Source of the DNA: Kosakonia cowanii JCM 10956 = DSM 18146
Lineage (GTDB): Bacteria > Pseudomonadota > Gammaproteobacteria > Enterobacterales > Enterobacteriaceae
Length of the DNA stretch: 64,000 nt
NCBI RefSeq assembly: GCF_001975225.1
Contig: NZ_CP019445.1
Coordinates: 1,922,001 to 1,986,000, forward strand
Direction: 5' to 3'
The number at the start of each line of letters is the position of its first letter. Positions within the stretch are counted from its first letter, which is position 1. The translations under genes and the position numbers were made by a program. Shown here piece by piece: positions 48,268 to 57,365 of this stretch. Below the pieces are notes generated by a model. The model was not told the origin of the DNA, did no database searches, and was given only the letters and a program-made list of their open reading frames with translations.

Positions 48268-48423
48268 ATAAAACCCAGGAAACAATTTAGCATTGCGGTT
48301 AGTGTGGGAGGTGCCGACAAGACGGCGTGTGTTTTGGAAATGGTGACTTATGGCGTAATACTTTTTCAGCCATTAATCACCTCTGAAAGTGGGTTGTGCC
48401 ATGCAGTAAGCGGATATATTGAC

Positions 48424-48543
48424 GGAAACCAGCGAAAATCATCCGACGCCGCGGTGCAGTATATCTACACCGAAAACAGCTATGAACCGCTGGCGCGCGT
48501 CGACAGCCACGGTAAGCATACGGAAACTTTCTGGTATCACACG
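48424..48543 (+). repeat. 120-bp fragment of rhs core, duplicate of 46402-46522
   Basis: From 48444 the sequence encodes DAAVQYIYTENSYEPLARVD and following residues, nearly identical in DNA to the intact rhs gene (46423 on). The first 20 bases match too but with a 1-nt deletion that shifts frame. It stops at a TGGTATCACACGG block. It is a truncated leftover of an older rhs gene whose tip has been displaced downstream. Confidence 0.92.
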
Positions 48544-48564
48544 GCCAGGAATCGCGGAATAAAT

Positions 48565-48960
48565 ATGAAAAAAATCAACAATAGCTATATTTCGATGCTT
48601 TGGCAGGTACTTTCTGAAGATCCAAATATGGATGCTTCCCTTGTTGGTTTAAGCTTATCGAATGAAAAAAGCTTATCATTAGCCTTCCGGGAGTTAATAA
48701 AGCCGTCTTATGATAACTTCCCTAATTTTATAAAAGACAGATGCAAAAATAGTCTTGCATATGCGATTAATTTCTATGATGAAAAACCACTTTCACGTCT
48801 TTATGAGTCTGCCATTCCGCTTTTTGATCCGCCTAACAATATGAGTATGAAACAGTTTTATGTGGCCGCTTGGGAATGTCTCTTTCCAGGAGAAAGTTGT
48901 TTGATAAATAATCCAGAGGAATACGTAGAAATTTCTTTTAATGATTTATATACGAAATAG
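48565..48960 (+). CDS. Orphan immunity candidate, 131 aa
   Basis: Starts MKKINNSYISMLWQVLSEDP at 48565, just after the rhs fragment; the frame continues upstream into rhs sequence, which explains a longer open frame of 218 codons. Acidic, soluble, low GC. No family recognised. Its place right behind an rhs remnant suggests it was the immunity partner of a lost tip (inference). The ribosome site is weak (GGAA). Confidence 0.6.
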   Translation: MKKINNSYISMLWQVLSEDPNMDASLVGLSLSNEKSLSLAFRELIKPSYDNFPNFIKDRCKNSLAYAINFYDEKPLSRLYESAIPLFDPPNNMSMKQFYVAAWECLFPGESCLINNPEEYVEISFNDLYTK

Positions 48961-49091
48961 CATAATTTAGGTGTGGTTTAAGCATAGCTCTGTCTTTCTT
49001 ATCTCCCCAGTTATGGCCTGAAATCATCAAGCGTATTGCTCTTGATGGTTATTTGGTCTGGATTTATCAATAACATCCAGGAGGCAGTAAA

Positions 49092-49418
49092 ATGAAATTA
49101 TTAAAAGAAAATGAAGAGATCTCTTTATCAGGAGATGAGGCCATTAAAATATTAACAGATGTTGAATATGTTCTTATTTCATTGCGAGATATTGCCAGGC
49201 ATTACTACGATAACGTCGACGGTGAGATTACATCTGAGAATAGATCTGCATATTGTGAAGAAACCGCAAGATTTATAGATGAAAATGAGATTACTAAAAA
49301 AATAGCAAATATAAGAAGAGTAATTAGCGAGAAATTTAACCTTGAGCCAGGTGATGATGAGATGGATGATATTGAAAGAGAATTAGAAAATATTCGTTAT
49401 TGGAGGCCACGTTCGTAG
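49092..49418 (+). CDS. Small acidic protein, candidate orphan immunity, 108 aa
   Basis: Starts MKLLKENEEISLSGDEAIKI with a strong AGGAGG 8 nt upstream. Helical and very acidic with a C-terminal ERELENIRYWRPRS. No recognised domain. It has its own ~130-bp leader, so it is probably a separate transcription unit. Function is inferred only from position in the post-Rhs immunity cluster. Confidence 0.65.
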   Translation: MKLLKENEEISLSGDEAIKILTDVEYVLISLRDIARHYYDNVDGEITSENRSAYCEETARFIDENEITKKIANIRRVISEKFNLEPGDDEMDDIERELENIRYWRPRS

Positions 49419-49502
49419 TAGGGTACTGATAAATCGGAATTTTGTAGGGGTTTTTATCGGCGCTGCTTTTTATCAATAGTAATACTATGTTGGATTTTTA
49501 TC

Positions 49503-49889
49503 GTGGCAATTAAAAAGAGCACTCTTAAAGATGGTTTGGTTTTTATAAATGACGATAACCCAGGCGAGTCCGTTATAGTTAATTTCTACACTTTTGTTAG
49601 CCTTGTCAAAGGCATAATGGTCGCTTATGGTAAAAAATCAGAAGGCGAGGCAGAGTCTATAATTAATAACTCACCTATGCTAAATGTGCCACCCCAAAAT
49701 TATCTGGAAGCTTGCTTGCTGGGGCACGAGGAGGAGTATTATTGGGCTATGGTTATTTCACATGGTGATCGGTATTTTGAAAAGGGATTTAGTTATGCTG
49801 CGCCTGGTAGCTACGATGAGTGGGAAAGCAAATATATAAAAGATAACAATCTCAAAACTAATGCGCTGATATTTAAAGATGAGGAGTGA
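49503..49889 (+). CDS. Candidate orphan immunity protein, 128 aa
   Basis: GTG start (MAIKKSTLKDGLVFINDDNP). Mixed alpha/beta sequence with aromatic motif GHEEEYYWAMVISHGDRYFEKG (split about residues 75-96). Acidic, no signal peptide. The stop codon overlaps the next start (TGATG), so the two genes are translated together. The sequence has the look of immunity proteins found after E. coli rhs tips, but I cannot name the family. Confidence 0.65.
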   Translation: MAIKKSTLKDGLVFINDDNPGESVIVNFYTFVSLVKGIMVAYGKKSEGEAESIINNSPMLNVPPQNYLEACLLGHEEEYYWAMVISHGDRYFEKGFSYAAPGSYDEWESKYIKDNNLKTNALIFKDEE

Positions 49890-50392
49890 TGGAATTGCTG
49901 GGAAATAAAAAAGCGCTGATTCTAAAGTTAATGATGAAGCAAATTAATCTCTCTGAATTTCTATGCCAGTTTGGTGATGGTTCCGGAGTGTTAGATCTCT
50001 GTAAGGAGTTAACCATTGCGCGAGAAGCCAAAGACGCTGAGCTTGTTGACCTTCTTCTTTATCTCAGTGCGGTAGTAAAATTTGATTACTACGATGTCGA
50101 CATATTAAACCAGCTTGTGACAGATCCCTGGCATCAGAAACATGAAGAGATCGTAAGATTGTTAGATCATTATCGGCAGCCTTCCAGCGTTAATCCTCTT
50201 TATGAAGCCGCGCTGCTCAATCTTGATTACAGGGATTACGATGATGATTTCATACTGGCAAATAAATGCATACGGACGCTGGAGAGAATACAGGACCAAA
50301 ATGCTATTGAGAAAATGAAATTATTAGCCAGCGCTGATAATGAATTAATCCGTCAATATGCACAAAAATACTTAAATAGAGTCCGGCGCTAA
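49889..50392 (+). CDS. HEAT-like candidate immunity protein, 167 aa
   Basis: Starts at ATG 49889, overlapping the preceding stop, with GAGGAG before it. All-helical; ALLNLDYRDYDDDFILANKC and KLLASADNELIRQYAQKYLN look like HEAT-type repeat units, common among polymorphic-toxin immunity proteins. It likely works together with, or arrived with, the upstream gene. No toxin partner is present in the window. Confidence 0.65.
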   Translation: MELLGNKKALILKLMMKQINLSEFLCQFGDGSGVLDLCKELTIAREAKDAELVDLLLYLSAVVKFDYYDVDILNQLVTDPWHQKHEEIVRLLDHYRQPSSVNPLYEAALLNLDYRDYDDDFILANKCIRTLERIQDQNAIEKMKLLASADNELIRQYAQKYLNRVRR

Positions 50393-50554
50393 AGCAGAAC
50401 AAGCTTATTGGATTGGCTGATCTTTAAGGCGTGAAGGCGCGTTATCCGCAACACGTCGCGCTTCTTAAGACCTTACTTATCTCTTCTGGCAGGCCAAATT
50501 GACAACCACACCTCGCCACGCTAGTTTTCCCGAAAGCCCTCGACCTATTAAACC

Positions 50555-51055
50555 ATGATTGATTTTAACGCCGATATTATTAGCTTCACCTCACTTGCCA
50601 ATATCCGTCTCGGGCATTCTGTGGATATGTACCTTGAGGAGATGCTTACCCGCTTTACTGTCGAGACGAAAGAGTACCCCTCTTCACCGCCGTTGGGCGG
50701 CGATATGCACGGCTATTTTCTTGATGACAACACGGTATCGATCTTTACCGATGCGAACGACATCATCGTCTCCGTCATCGGTAACCAGAATTATCACGGG
50801 AGATACCAGAATAAGCTCTGTGCCGGTATCACCATGGAGCGGCTAACGCTTCTCAGCAAAAGCGTCCTGCTGATTAACGGCGCTCTGATTGTTGATAATG
50901 ACTACGGGCTCGCTTTTTCTCTCCCTTCGCCCTATGACGAAATTGCCGATCATTTGCAGCACATACCCGGCGATCTGCAACTTTTTGAGATTGTCGTCAG
51001 CGACTACTCTTCCTGGGCACCGCCAGCTTCACGCAGAGGACGTAAAAAAAGATGA
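50555..51055 (+). CDS. Unknown protein, 166 aa, paired with an SMI1/KNR4-like gene
   Basis: Starts MIDFNADIISFTSLANIRLG. Balanced alpha/beta sequence with FLDDNTVSIFTDANDIIVSV and a basic tail RRGRKKR. GC is close to the chromosome average, unlike the AT-rich genes before it, so it was acquired separately or is older. Its stop overlaps the next ATG (ATGA). Probably another immunity-type gene by position and pairing; the family is not recognised. Confidence 0.6.
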   Translation: MIDFNADIISFTSLANIRLGHSVDMYLEEMLTRFTVETKEYPSSPPLGGDMHGYFLDDNTVSIFTDANDIIVSVIGNQNYHGRYQNKLCAGITMERLTLLSKSVLLINGALIVDNDYGLAFSLPSPYDEIADHLQHIPGDLQLFEIVVSDYSSWAPPASRRGRKKR

Positions 51056-51405
51056 ATACCAGCCTGCTGCAAACCACCCTGGACGCGTTCAAAACCACTC
51101 ACCATTTAACTTTCCCCGAACGTTACACGCGATTTCTCGCCGCGCAGCGCGACGCTACTGAAATCACCACGCCCGAAGGTGATGCTATCTATTTATACGC
51201 CCACGGCGATCTGCTGGAGCGAAACGACACCTACGCCATCCAGCAGGTGGAGCCTGAGTATCTGCTGATTGGTCAGGATGGCGACGTTGGCTACTTTATT
51301 CACGGCAAATCGGGCAACGAGACGATCTACAGGCAGGATCTCGGTGCGCTTGGCGCGCTGCCGATGGAGCCTGCCGCTGAGAGTATCGACCAGCTGCTCG
51401 CCTGA
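51052..51405 (+). CDS. SMI1/KNR4 (SUKH)-like candidate immunity protein
   Basis: A 117-aa protein starting MNTSLLQTTLDAFKTTHHLTFP. The pattern PERYTRFL, then EYLLIGQDGDVGYFIHGKSG and IYRQDLGAL resembles the SUKH superfamily, the largest immunity family of bacterial polymorphic toxins (known). It is translationally coupled to the gene upstream and ends the immunity cluster before the chemoreceptor gene. Confidence 0.7.
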   Translation: MNTSLLQTTLDAFKTTHHLTFPERYTRFLAAQRDATEITTPEGDAIYLYAHGDLLERNDTYAIQQVEPEYLLIGQDGDVGYFIHGKSGNETIYRQDLGALGALPMEPAAESIDQLLA

Positions 51406-51557
51406 GCATTTTGCCTTTGATTTTCCTCACAAAGCCCTTTCCAGCGCTGCCCGTTCGCTTGCCAGACAAAAATTTAATTTAAAGCTGGTATAACTTTTGC
51501 GCACATTCTTCCGATATATCCGTCATGCGCCCCGCGCCACGCCATATCGGAGAAGTT

Positions 51558-53498
51558 ATGTCAGTCAAAAGAAATACCGGGAAAAAGCTCAAAGCCAGGA
51601 CGCTGATGTTGATATCCATCTTTGTCACGATAACCGCCGGTTTTCTTGTGACCATTGGCTTGCTGATATGGCAAGCGATGGCGCAGCAGGAGACGGTGGC
51701 AAAGAAACATCTGCAACAGATTGCCCAGACCGAAACCCTGCAGGTCAGCCAGCAGCTTGATTCCGCGCTGGTTGCGGCGCGCGATGTCGGCAACAGCGCC
51801 TGGTCACTGCGTGAAGCAGGCCTTGCGGATCGCAAAGGGCTGGATCAGCTCCTGCGCGACTACCTGCATGCGCACAGCGATTTCCTCTCGATGTCGCTGG
51901 CCTTTGAATCGAACGCTTTCGACGGCAAAGATGCCGAATTTGCCGGCAAACCGGAGCAGGATCCTGCTGGTCGCTACGCCCGTTATGTCGATCGTGACTC
52001 GGCAGGCAACCCGTCTCTGCACAACCTGCTCGATTACGAAACGCCGGGCAGCGGCAACTACTATGTGCTGCCGCGCCAGCGCCAAAAAGAGGTGATTATC
52101 GAGCCCTATATCTACCCCTACAACGGGGTCGATGTGATGCTTACCTCCATCGCCGCGCCGATTATGCGCAACGGTAAATTCCAGGGGTCGGTCACGTCGG
52201 ACTTCTCACTGGCGACGCTGCAAAAACGGATTGGTGCCATCAAACCATGGGACGGCGTCGGCTATGCCGTGCTGCTGTCGGCGGAGAATAACGTCGTCTC
52301 CAGCCCGGACAAAGCGGCCATCGGCAAGCCCTACAAGGGCACCATTACGGGCAGCGAGGTGGTGCGTTTTGACGATCCGCAGCTCGGCGAACCGGCATTT
52401 ATTACCTGGCGCACCATTGCGGTCGGCAACAGCGGCACGCCGTGGAAACTGGCGATTATCACCCCGGTCAGCGTGGTGATGGCGGAAGCCTGGCACTTCC
52501 TGATGAACGCAATTGTGATGATGGTGCTGAGTATTATTATCGTCAGCCTGGTGGTGGCGCTGGTCTTTACCCGCAAAGTCGCGCGCCCGGTGGGCGGTGA
52601 GCCATCCGAAGCGGCGGAGATCGCGCTCTCGGTTGCGCAGGGCGATCTCAGCAGCACCATCCCCGTGCAGAGGGGTGACAGCAGCAGCATCTTCTACGCG
52701 CTGCACGCCATGCAGGGGCAGTTGCACCGCATTGTCAGCACCATCACCGATGCCAGCAACTCGGTGCGTGCGGGCAGTAGCGAAATTGCCGCCGGAAACC
52801 TCGATCTCGCTTCACGCACCGAAGAGCAGGCGGCGGCGATTGTGCAAACCGCGGCGAGCATGGAGCAGATTGCCGTCACGGTGAAAAATAACGCCGATAA
52901 CGCTCACAAAGCGACGCGTCTTACCGAGCAGGCGACGGAGATTGCCGGGCAGGGCGAAGCGCTGGTCGACGAAGTGGTCGATGTCATCAATAAAATCGAC
53001 GAAAGCGCGCAGAAGATCGGCGATATCAACAGCATCATCGACGGCATCGCTTTCCAGACCAATATCCTTGCGCTGAATGCCGCCGTGGAAGCGGCGCGCG
53101 CCGGGGAGCAGGGGCGTGGTTTTGCGGTGGTTGCGGGTGAAGTGCGCAGCCTGGCGCAGCGCAGCGCCAATGCGGCGAAAGAGATCTCAACGCTGATTGA
53201 TGAGTCGACCGGCCGCGTCAGCAAAGGCGTGGCGCTGGTGAATGAAACTGGCGCGATGATGAAGCAGATCATCGAGGCGGTCACCAATGTCCACCTGGTG
53301 ATCAACGAAATCGTACAGGCGCTGGATGAGCAGACCAAGGGCATCAACCAGGTCAGCGTGGCGGTAAATCAGATGGATAGCGCCACCCAGCAGAACGCCT
53401 CGCTGGTGCAGCAGATCTCCGCGGCCGCCATGTCGCTGGAGGAGCAAGCGAAATCACTGGAAGAGACGCTGGCCTTCTTCGCCGCGCGTCAGGTGTAA
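51558..53498 (+). CDS. Methyl-accepting chemotaxis protein with dCache-like sensor
   Basis: A 646-aa transmembrane chemoreceptor. ATG at 51558 is chosen for its GGAGAAG site. TM1 (~22-44) is followed by a ~240-residue periplasmic region resembling double-Cache ([18 protein letters not shown], then [14 protein letters not shown]). Next come TM2 (~318-342), HAMP, and the signalling domain with the invariant tip [20 protein letters not shown] (as about 505-524) and [18 protein letters not shown]. It lacks the C-terminal NWETF-type CheR/CheB tether (ends AFFAARQV), so it would depend on other receptors for efficient adaptation. Ligand unknown; dCache sensors often bind amino acids or organic acids. 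Confidence 0.93.
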   Translation: MSVKRNTGKKLKARTLMLISIFVTITAGFLVTIGLLIWQAMAQQETVAKKHLQQIAQTETLQVSQQLDSALVAARDVGNSAWSLREAGLADRKGLDQLLRDYLHAHSDFLSMSLAFESNAFDGKDAEFAGKPEQDPAGRYARYVDRDSAGNPSLHNLLDYETPGSGNYYVLPRQRQKEVIIEPYIYPYNGVDVMLTSIAAPIMRNGKFQGSVTSDFSLATLQKRIGAIKPWDGVGYAVLLSAENNVVSSPDKAAIGKPYKGTITGSEVVRFDDPQLGEPAFITWRTIAVGNSGTPWKLAIITPVSVVMAEAWHFLMNAIVMMVLSIIIVSLVVALVFTRKVARPVGGEPSEAAEIALSVAQGDLSSTIPVQRGDSSSIFYALHAMQGQLHRIVSTITDASNSVRAGSSEIAAGNLDLASRTEEQAAAIVQTAASMEQIAVTVKNNADNAHKATRLTEQATEIAGQGEALVDEVVDVINKIDESAQKIGDINSIIDGIAFQTNILALNAAVEAARAGEQGRGFAVVAGEVRSLAQRSANAAKEISTLIDESTGRVSKGVALVNETGAMMKQIIEAVTNVHLVINEIVQALDEQTKGINQVSVAVNQMDSATQQNASLVQQISAAAMSLEEQAKSLEETLAFFAARQV

Positions 53499-53502
53499 TG
53501 CA

Positions 53503-53527
53503 AAGGCCCGCAATGAGCGGGCCTTTC
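53503..53527. terminator. Terminator after the chemoreceptor gene
   Basis: A 10-bp perfect stem AAAGGCCCGC/GCGGGCCTTT, 5-nt loop, then CTCTTT. Placed between convergent genes. Confidence 0.88.
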
Positions 53528-53538
53528 TCTTTAATGCG

Positions 53539-54531
53539 TCATTTTGCCAGATCGTCGAGCAGCGCCCGGTGAAACGTCGCCGGGTCCTGCATCTGCGGCG
53601 CGTGGCCTAAACCATCAAACTCCACCAGCCGGGCATTGGGGATCAGCTCCGCCGCCTCTTTGCCCAATACCTTGTAGTTGCCGACCGCCTTTTTCACCTC
53701 CGGCGGCGCATCATCGCTACCGGGCGCAGTTGTATCGCCGGTGCCGATAAACAGCGTAGTGGGCACGCGTAAATCCTTAAACTCATAGAACACCGGCTGG
53801 GTGTAGATCATGTCGTAGATCAGCGCCGAGTTCCACGCCACCCGCGTCTTGCCCGGCCCGTTATTTAACCCCGCCAGCATCTCAACCCATTTATTGTATT
53901 CCGGCTTCCATTCACCCATGTAATAGGTCTTCTGCTCGTAGGCTTTAATGCTCTGCGCGGTGCTTTTCAGCTCGCGCTGATACCACGCGTCCACGCTGCG
54001 ATAGGGCACGCCCTTCGCCTTCCAGTCCTCAAGCCCAATCGGGTTAACCATCACCAGCTTCTGCGTCTCTTGCGGGTACATCAGCGCATAGCGCGTCGCC
54101 AGCATGCCGCCAGTGGAGTGGCCGATAATCACCGCTTTTTTTACCCCCAGCTTCGCCAGCAGTTGATGGGTATTCTCCGCCAGTTGCTGAAAGCTGTACT
54201 GGTAATTGGCCGGTTTAGTGGAGGTGCAGAAGCCAATCTGATCGGGGGCAATCACCCGGTAACCGGCCTCATGCAGCGCGGTAATGGTGCTCTCCCAGGT
54301 GGCGGCGCAAAAGTTTTTGCCGTGCAGCAATACCACGGTTTCGCCGTTCGGTTTATCGGCGGAGATATCCATATACCCCATGCTTAAGGGCTGGCGCTGG
54401 GACTGAAACTCAAAGTGCATCAGCGGCCACGGGTAGGTGAACCCTTCAAGCTGGCCACCATACTCCGCGGACTGCGCCGCACCGGTGAAGAGCAACGCGA
54501 GCAGTAGCGCGCGGCGGGGAAAACGTCGCAT
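53539..54531 (-). CDS. Exported alpha/beta hydrolase
   Basis: A 330-aa alpha/beta-hydrolase with a signal peptide (MRRFPRRALLLALLFTGAAQSA). Oxyanion motif VVLLHGKNFCAATW (~66-79); nucleophile elbow GHSTGG (~139-144), Ser142; Asp in IGTGDTTAPG; catalytic His in GLGHAPQMQDP near the C-terminus. It looks like a complete periplasmic hydrolase related to epoxide hydrolase/lipase-like proteins; the substrate is unknown. It is co-directional with the SDR gene upstream, 17 bp apart from its stop, so they probably form an operon. Confidence 0.88.
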   Translation of the reverse strand: MRRFPRRALLLALLFTGAAQSAEYGGQLEGFTYPWPLMHFEFQSQRQPLSMGYMDISADKPNGETVVLLHGKNFCAATWESTITALHEAGYRVIAPDQIGFCTSTKPANYQYSFQQLAENTHQLLAKLGVKKAVIIGHSTGGMLATRYALMYPQETQKLVMVNPIGLEDWKAKGVPYRSVDAWYQRELKSTAQSIKAYEQKTYYMGEWKPEYNKWVEMLAGLNNGPGKTRVAWNSALIYDMIYTQPVFYEFKDLRVPTTLFIGTGDTTAPGSDDAPPEVKKAVGNYKVLGKEAAELIPNARLVEFDGLGHAPQMQDPATFHRALLDDLAK

Positions 54532-54548
54532 ACAACCTCCTGGCTCGT

Positions 54549-55343
54549 TTAAACGATATCGTCCACCACGCCGCCATCGACGCGCAGCGCTGCGCCAGAG
54601 GTCGCCGACGCCTGCGTTGAGCAGACATAGACCACCATATTCGCCACCTCTTCAACGGTGGCGGCGCGCTGGATAACCGATGAAGGGCGATTCGCCATCA
54701 CAAACTCTTTCGCCAGCGTCTCCAGCGATTTACCGGTTCTCTCCATCTCTTCCTGCATCATGCCGGCGAAACCGTCGGACATCGTCGGCCCCGGTAATAC
54801 GCTGTTGACCGTGACGCCGCTGCCGGCAACAAACTTCGCCAGCCCGCGCGCCAGCGAGAGCTGCGCCGTTTTGGTCACGCCGTAGTGGATCATATCTGCC
54901 GGAATATTCAGGGCGGACTCGGAGGAGATAAACACCACGCGGCCCCAGCCCTTATCAACCATCTCGGGCAGCAGCGTGCGTGCCAGCCGCACGCCGGACA
55001 TGACGTTGGTCTGCCAGTAATTCTCCCAGGTCTCGTCATCGGTGGCGTAGAAATCCTGCGGGCCATAAATACCGGCATTATTGACCAGGATATCAACCCC
55101 GGAGGCCGCCTCAAGCAGCGAAGAGACGCCCGCAGACGAGCCAAGATCGGCAACAGCGGTACGCACACGAGCGCCGCTCACGTGCTGGGTTAACGCCGCT
55201 TTGGCCTTGTTGACCGACTCGTCGCTGCGCCCGTTGAGGATCACCTCTGCACCGCTCTGCGCCAGCCCGGTCGCAATTGCGAAACCAATCCCGCCCGTCG
55301 AGGCGGTAACCAGCGCCACTTTTCCGCTCAGATCAATCTTCAT
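54549..55343 (-). CDS. Short-chain dehydrogenase/reductase
   Basis: A 264-aa classical SDR. TASTGGIGFAIA (~13-24) is the cofactor loop; NNAGIYG (~86-92), Ser in VFISSESAL and Tyr/Lys in HYGVTKTAQ give the catalytic triad; DGGVVDDIV closes the protein. The ATG at 55343 is favoured over the adjacent ATG (55346) because AGGAG is better spaced; longer frames are not conserved. It lies between nikR and the exported hydrolase gene, both on the same strand. The substrate is unknown. Confidence 0.88.
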   Translation of the reverse strand: MKIDLSGKVALVTASTGGIGFAIATGLAQSGAEVILNGRSDESVNKAKAALTQHVSGARVRTAVADLGSSAGVSSLLEAASGVDILVNNAGIYGPQDFYATDDETWENYWQTNVMSGVRLARTLLPEMVDKGWGRVVFISSESALNIPADMIHYGVTKTAQLSLARGLAKFVAGSGVTVNSVLPGPTMSDGFAGMMQEEMERTGKSLETLAKEFVMANRPSSVIQRAATVEEVANMVVYVCSTQASATSGAALRVDGGVVDDIV

Positions 55344-55417
55344 CATTCGCTCCTTATCACGTGGATTTGGCAAATAAATAAGCCTGGCACATGTGGCGCC
55401 GTGCGGGCGAAAAAGCA

Positions 55418-55831
55418 TCAGCTGTGGCTATGGGGGTCCTGCGCCAGACACTGTAAATGGCCGTGGCGCACGCCGCGCTGGGCGATCACCTCATCGGCGA
55501 AATGCTCAATCTCGCCGCGTTTGCCTTTTAGTACGGCAATCTCAAGGCAGTCGTCATGGCTGATGTGCACGTGCAGGGTGGCCACTGAGAGATCGTGATG
55601 GTGGTGCTGAGTGGCGACAAGGCGGCTTGCCAGCTCGCGCTTCTCATGTTCATACACGTAGGTCAGCACAGCAAAGCCCTGCTTCTCCGGATCCGCCGGA
55701 GCCTCCTGCGCCAGTGCGCCGCGCAGCAGATCCCGCGCGGCTTCTGAGCGGTTGTGGTAGCCGCGCCGCTGGCTTAGCGCGTCCAGGGCAGCGAGCAGAT
55801 CGTCGTCAAGCGTTAGGGTAACGCGTTGCAT
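55418..55831 (-). CDS. nikR: NikR, nickel-responsive repressor
   Basis: A 137-aa ribbon-helix-helix repressor that, with nickel, shuts off nikABCDE. The RHH domain (~1-45) has [18 protein letters not shown] and [11 protein letters not shown]. The C-terminal ACT-like metal domain shows the nickel ligands: His in ATQHHHHDL (~74-82), [12 protein letters not shown] (His and Cys, ~87-98) as in E. coli. A His-rich tail (DPHSHS) may bind extra metal. It overlaps the end of nikE by 19 bp. Its operator is identified in front of nikA. Confidence 0.97.
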   Translation of the reverse strand: MQRVTLTLDDDLLAALDALSQRRGYHNRSEAARDLLRGALAQEAPADPEKQGFAVLTYVYEHEKRELASRLVATQHHHHDLSVATLHVHISHDDCLEIAVLKGKRGEIEHFADEVIAQRGVRHGHLQCLAQDPHSHS

Positions 55832-56604
55832 AGCGGGTTCCTCGGGCGAAGTGAAGGGAGGGCGGGTAACACCGCCTGTTGTAGCGCCTGGCCCGCAGCG
55901 GAGCTAAAGCGCAGCGGCGCACTGACGGTGACGTTTTCGACTATCTGCCCGGCGTCCATCACCAGCACCCGCTGGCAGAAGCGCTCAACCAGGCGCAGAT
56001 CGTGGGTGATAAACAGGCACGCCGCGCCGGAGCGCTGTTGCAGGCGTTGCAGCAGGGCGATGATGCCGCTTTGCACCACGCGATCGAGGCTGGAGACCGC
56101 TTCATCCAGGATCAGCAACCCCGGCGCGACCGCCAGCGCCCGGGCGAGGCAGACACGTTGCAACTGACCGCCGCTCAGCTGCATAGGGCGTTTCTCCAAT
56201 AAATCAGGCTCCAGCTCGACATCTGCGAGCAATTGCATGATGCGCTGGAGCTGCTGCGCTTTGCTGAGCTTTGCCAGGTGGCGCAGCGGTTCACGCACGA
56301 TGTCGCGCACCGTCATGCGCGGGTTGACCGCGCTAATCGGATCCTGAAACACCATCTGTACATCGCGGCGAAAATTGCGGCGCGCGGCACGATCAAGCGC
56401 CGAAAGTGGCGTTCCACGCCAGCAGACGTGGCCTTGCTCAGGTGCTTCCAGCCCGACCAGCAGGCGCGCCAGCGTGCTCTTGCCGCAGCCGCTGCGCCCG
56501 AGCAGGGCGACGGTTTCACCCTGCTTTAGCGTCAGGGAGATATCGCTCAGCACCTGTTGGTGGCGGTAAGCGTGGGAGAGTTGGTTAACGGTGAGGAGGG
56601 TCAT
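55813..56604 (-). CDS. nikE: NikE, nickel ABC transporter ATPase
   Basis: A 263-aa ABC ATPase of the Opp/Nik family. Walker [10 protein letters not shown] (~36-44), signature [15 protein letters not shown] (~143-157), Walker [13 protein letters not shown] (~164-175), switch His in FITHDL. It pairs with NikD to power nickel uptake through NikBC. Its start overlaps the nikD stop by 1 bp, and it overlaps nikR at the 3' end. Confidence 0.96.
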   Translation of the reverse strand: MTLLTVNQLSHAYRHQQVLSDISLTLKQGETVALLGRSGCGKSTLARLLVGLEAPEQGHVCWRGTPLSALDRAARRNFRRDVQMVFQDPISAVNPRMTVRDIVREPLRHLAKLSKAQQLQRIMQLLADVELEPDLLEKRPMQLSGGQLQRVCLARALAVAPGLLILDEAVSSLDRVVQSGIIALLQRLQQRSGAACLFITHDLRLVERFCQRVLVMDAGQIVENVTVSAPLRFSSAAGQALQQAVLPALPSLRPRNPLCNALP

Positions 56605-57365
56605 TACGCAAGCTCCATGCCGTAGAGCGCCAGGTGCGCGCTCACTAACTGGCGAGTGAGCGGATGCTGCGGCGCGTGAAAAATAGCCCCGACCGCGCCG
56701 CGCTCGATGATGCGCCCGTTATCCATCACCGCCACCTCATCGGCGAGACGCGCCACCACGCCCATATCGTGCGTTACCAGCAGCATTCCCGGCTGGCGTT
56801 GCTGCATCAGGGAGTCGAGCAGGTCAAGGATACTGGCCTGGGCGATGGCGTCGAGATCGGTGGTCGGCTCATCGGCGATAAGAAAGGGCGCCTCGGCCAG
56901 CAGCGCCAGCGCAATCATCACCCGTTGCAGCATGCCGCCGCTCATCTCAAAAGCGTGAAGGGCGAGAACGCGGCGCGCATCGCGCAGGCCCACCCGCTCC
57001 AGCGCAGCGATAGCGTGCGCTTCACTGAACGGTTTGCCCAGCGCCAGGCTGCTCTCCCGCGCGTGGTCGGCCATGGTTCGCAGCGGGTTGAACGCGCTGC
57101 GTGGGTTTTGCATCACCGTTGCCACCGTCACGCCGCGCAGCGCCTGGGGAGAAACCGGCTGGCCGTCGATCAGCACCGCGCCCGCCGTTTGTCGAACGCC
57201 TGCGGGCAATACGCCAAGCGCTGCCGCGCAGGTGAGGGATTTGCCGCTGCCGCTGGCACCGACCAGCGCCAGCACCTGGCCGCGGCGTAGGGTAAGAGAG
57301 AGATCGGCAACTAGCGGTCGCGCTGCGGAAAGCGTGAGATGTTGCAGGCTCAATTGCGTAGCCAT
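56604..57365 (-). CDS. nikD: NikD, nickel ABC transporter ATPase
   Basis: A 253-aa ABC ATPase. Walker [11 protein letters not shown] (~36-45), signature [15 protein letters not shown] (~144-158), Walker [12 protein letters not shown] (~166-176), switch His in LLVTHDMG. The start at 57365 ([10 protein letters not shown]) overlaps the nikC stop (ATGA); a longer upstream frame is inside nikC and is rejected. Part of nikABCDE-R. Confidence 0.96.
   Translation of the reverse strand: MATQLSLQHLTLSAARPLVADLSLTLRRGQVLALVGASGSGKSLTCAAALGVLPAGVRQTAGAVLIDGQPVSPQALRGVTVATVMQNPRSAFNPLRTMADHARESSLALGKPFSEAHAIAALERVGLRDARRVLALHAFEMSGGMLQRVMIALALLAEAPFLIADEPTTDLDAIAQASILDLLDSLMQQRQPGMLLVTHDMGVVARLADEVAVMDNGRIIERGAVGAIFHAPQHPLTRQLVSAHLALYGMELA

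Noticed and set aside
48304..48960. A single 218-aa gene
   Set aside because: The first ~85 codons include a frame-shifted rhs-core fragment; the independent gene starts at 48565.
51480..51518. FliA promoter before the chemoreceptor gene
   Set aside because: TAAAGCTG and CCGATATA are present but 23 nt apart instead of 11. An extended -10 (TGGTATAAC) at 51486-51494 is a weak sigma-70 alternative.
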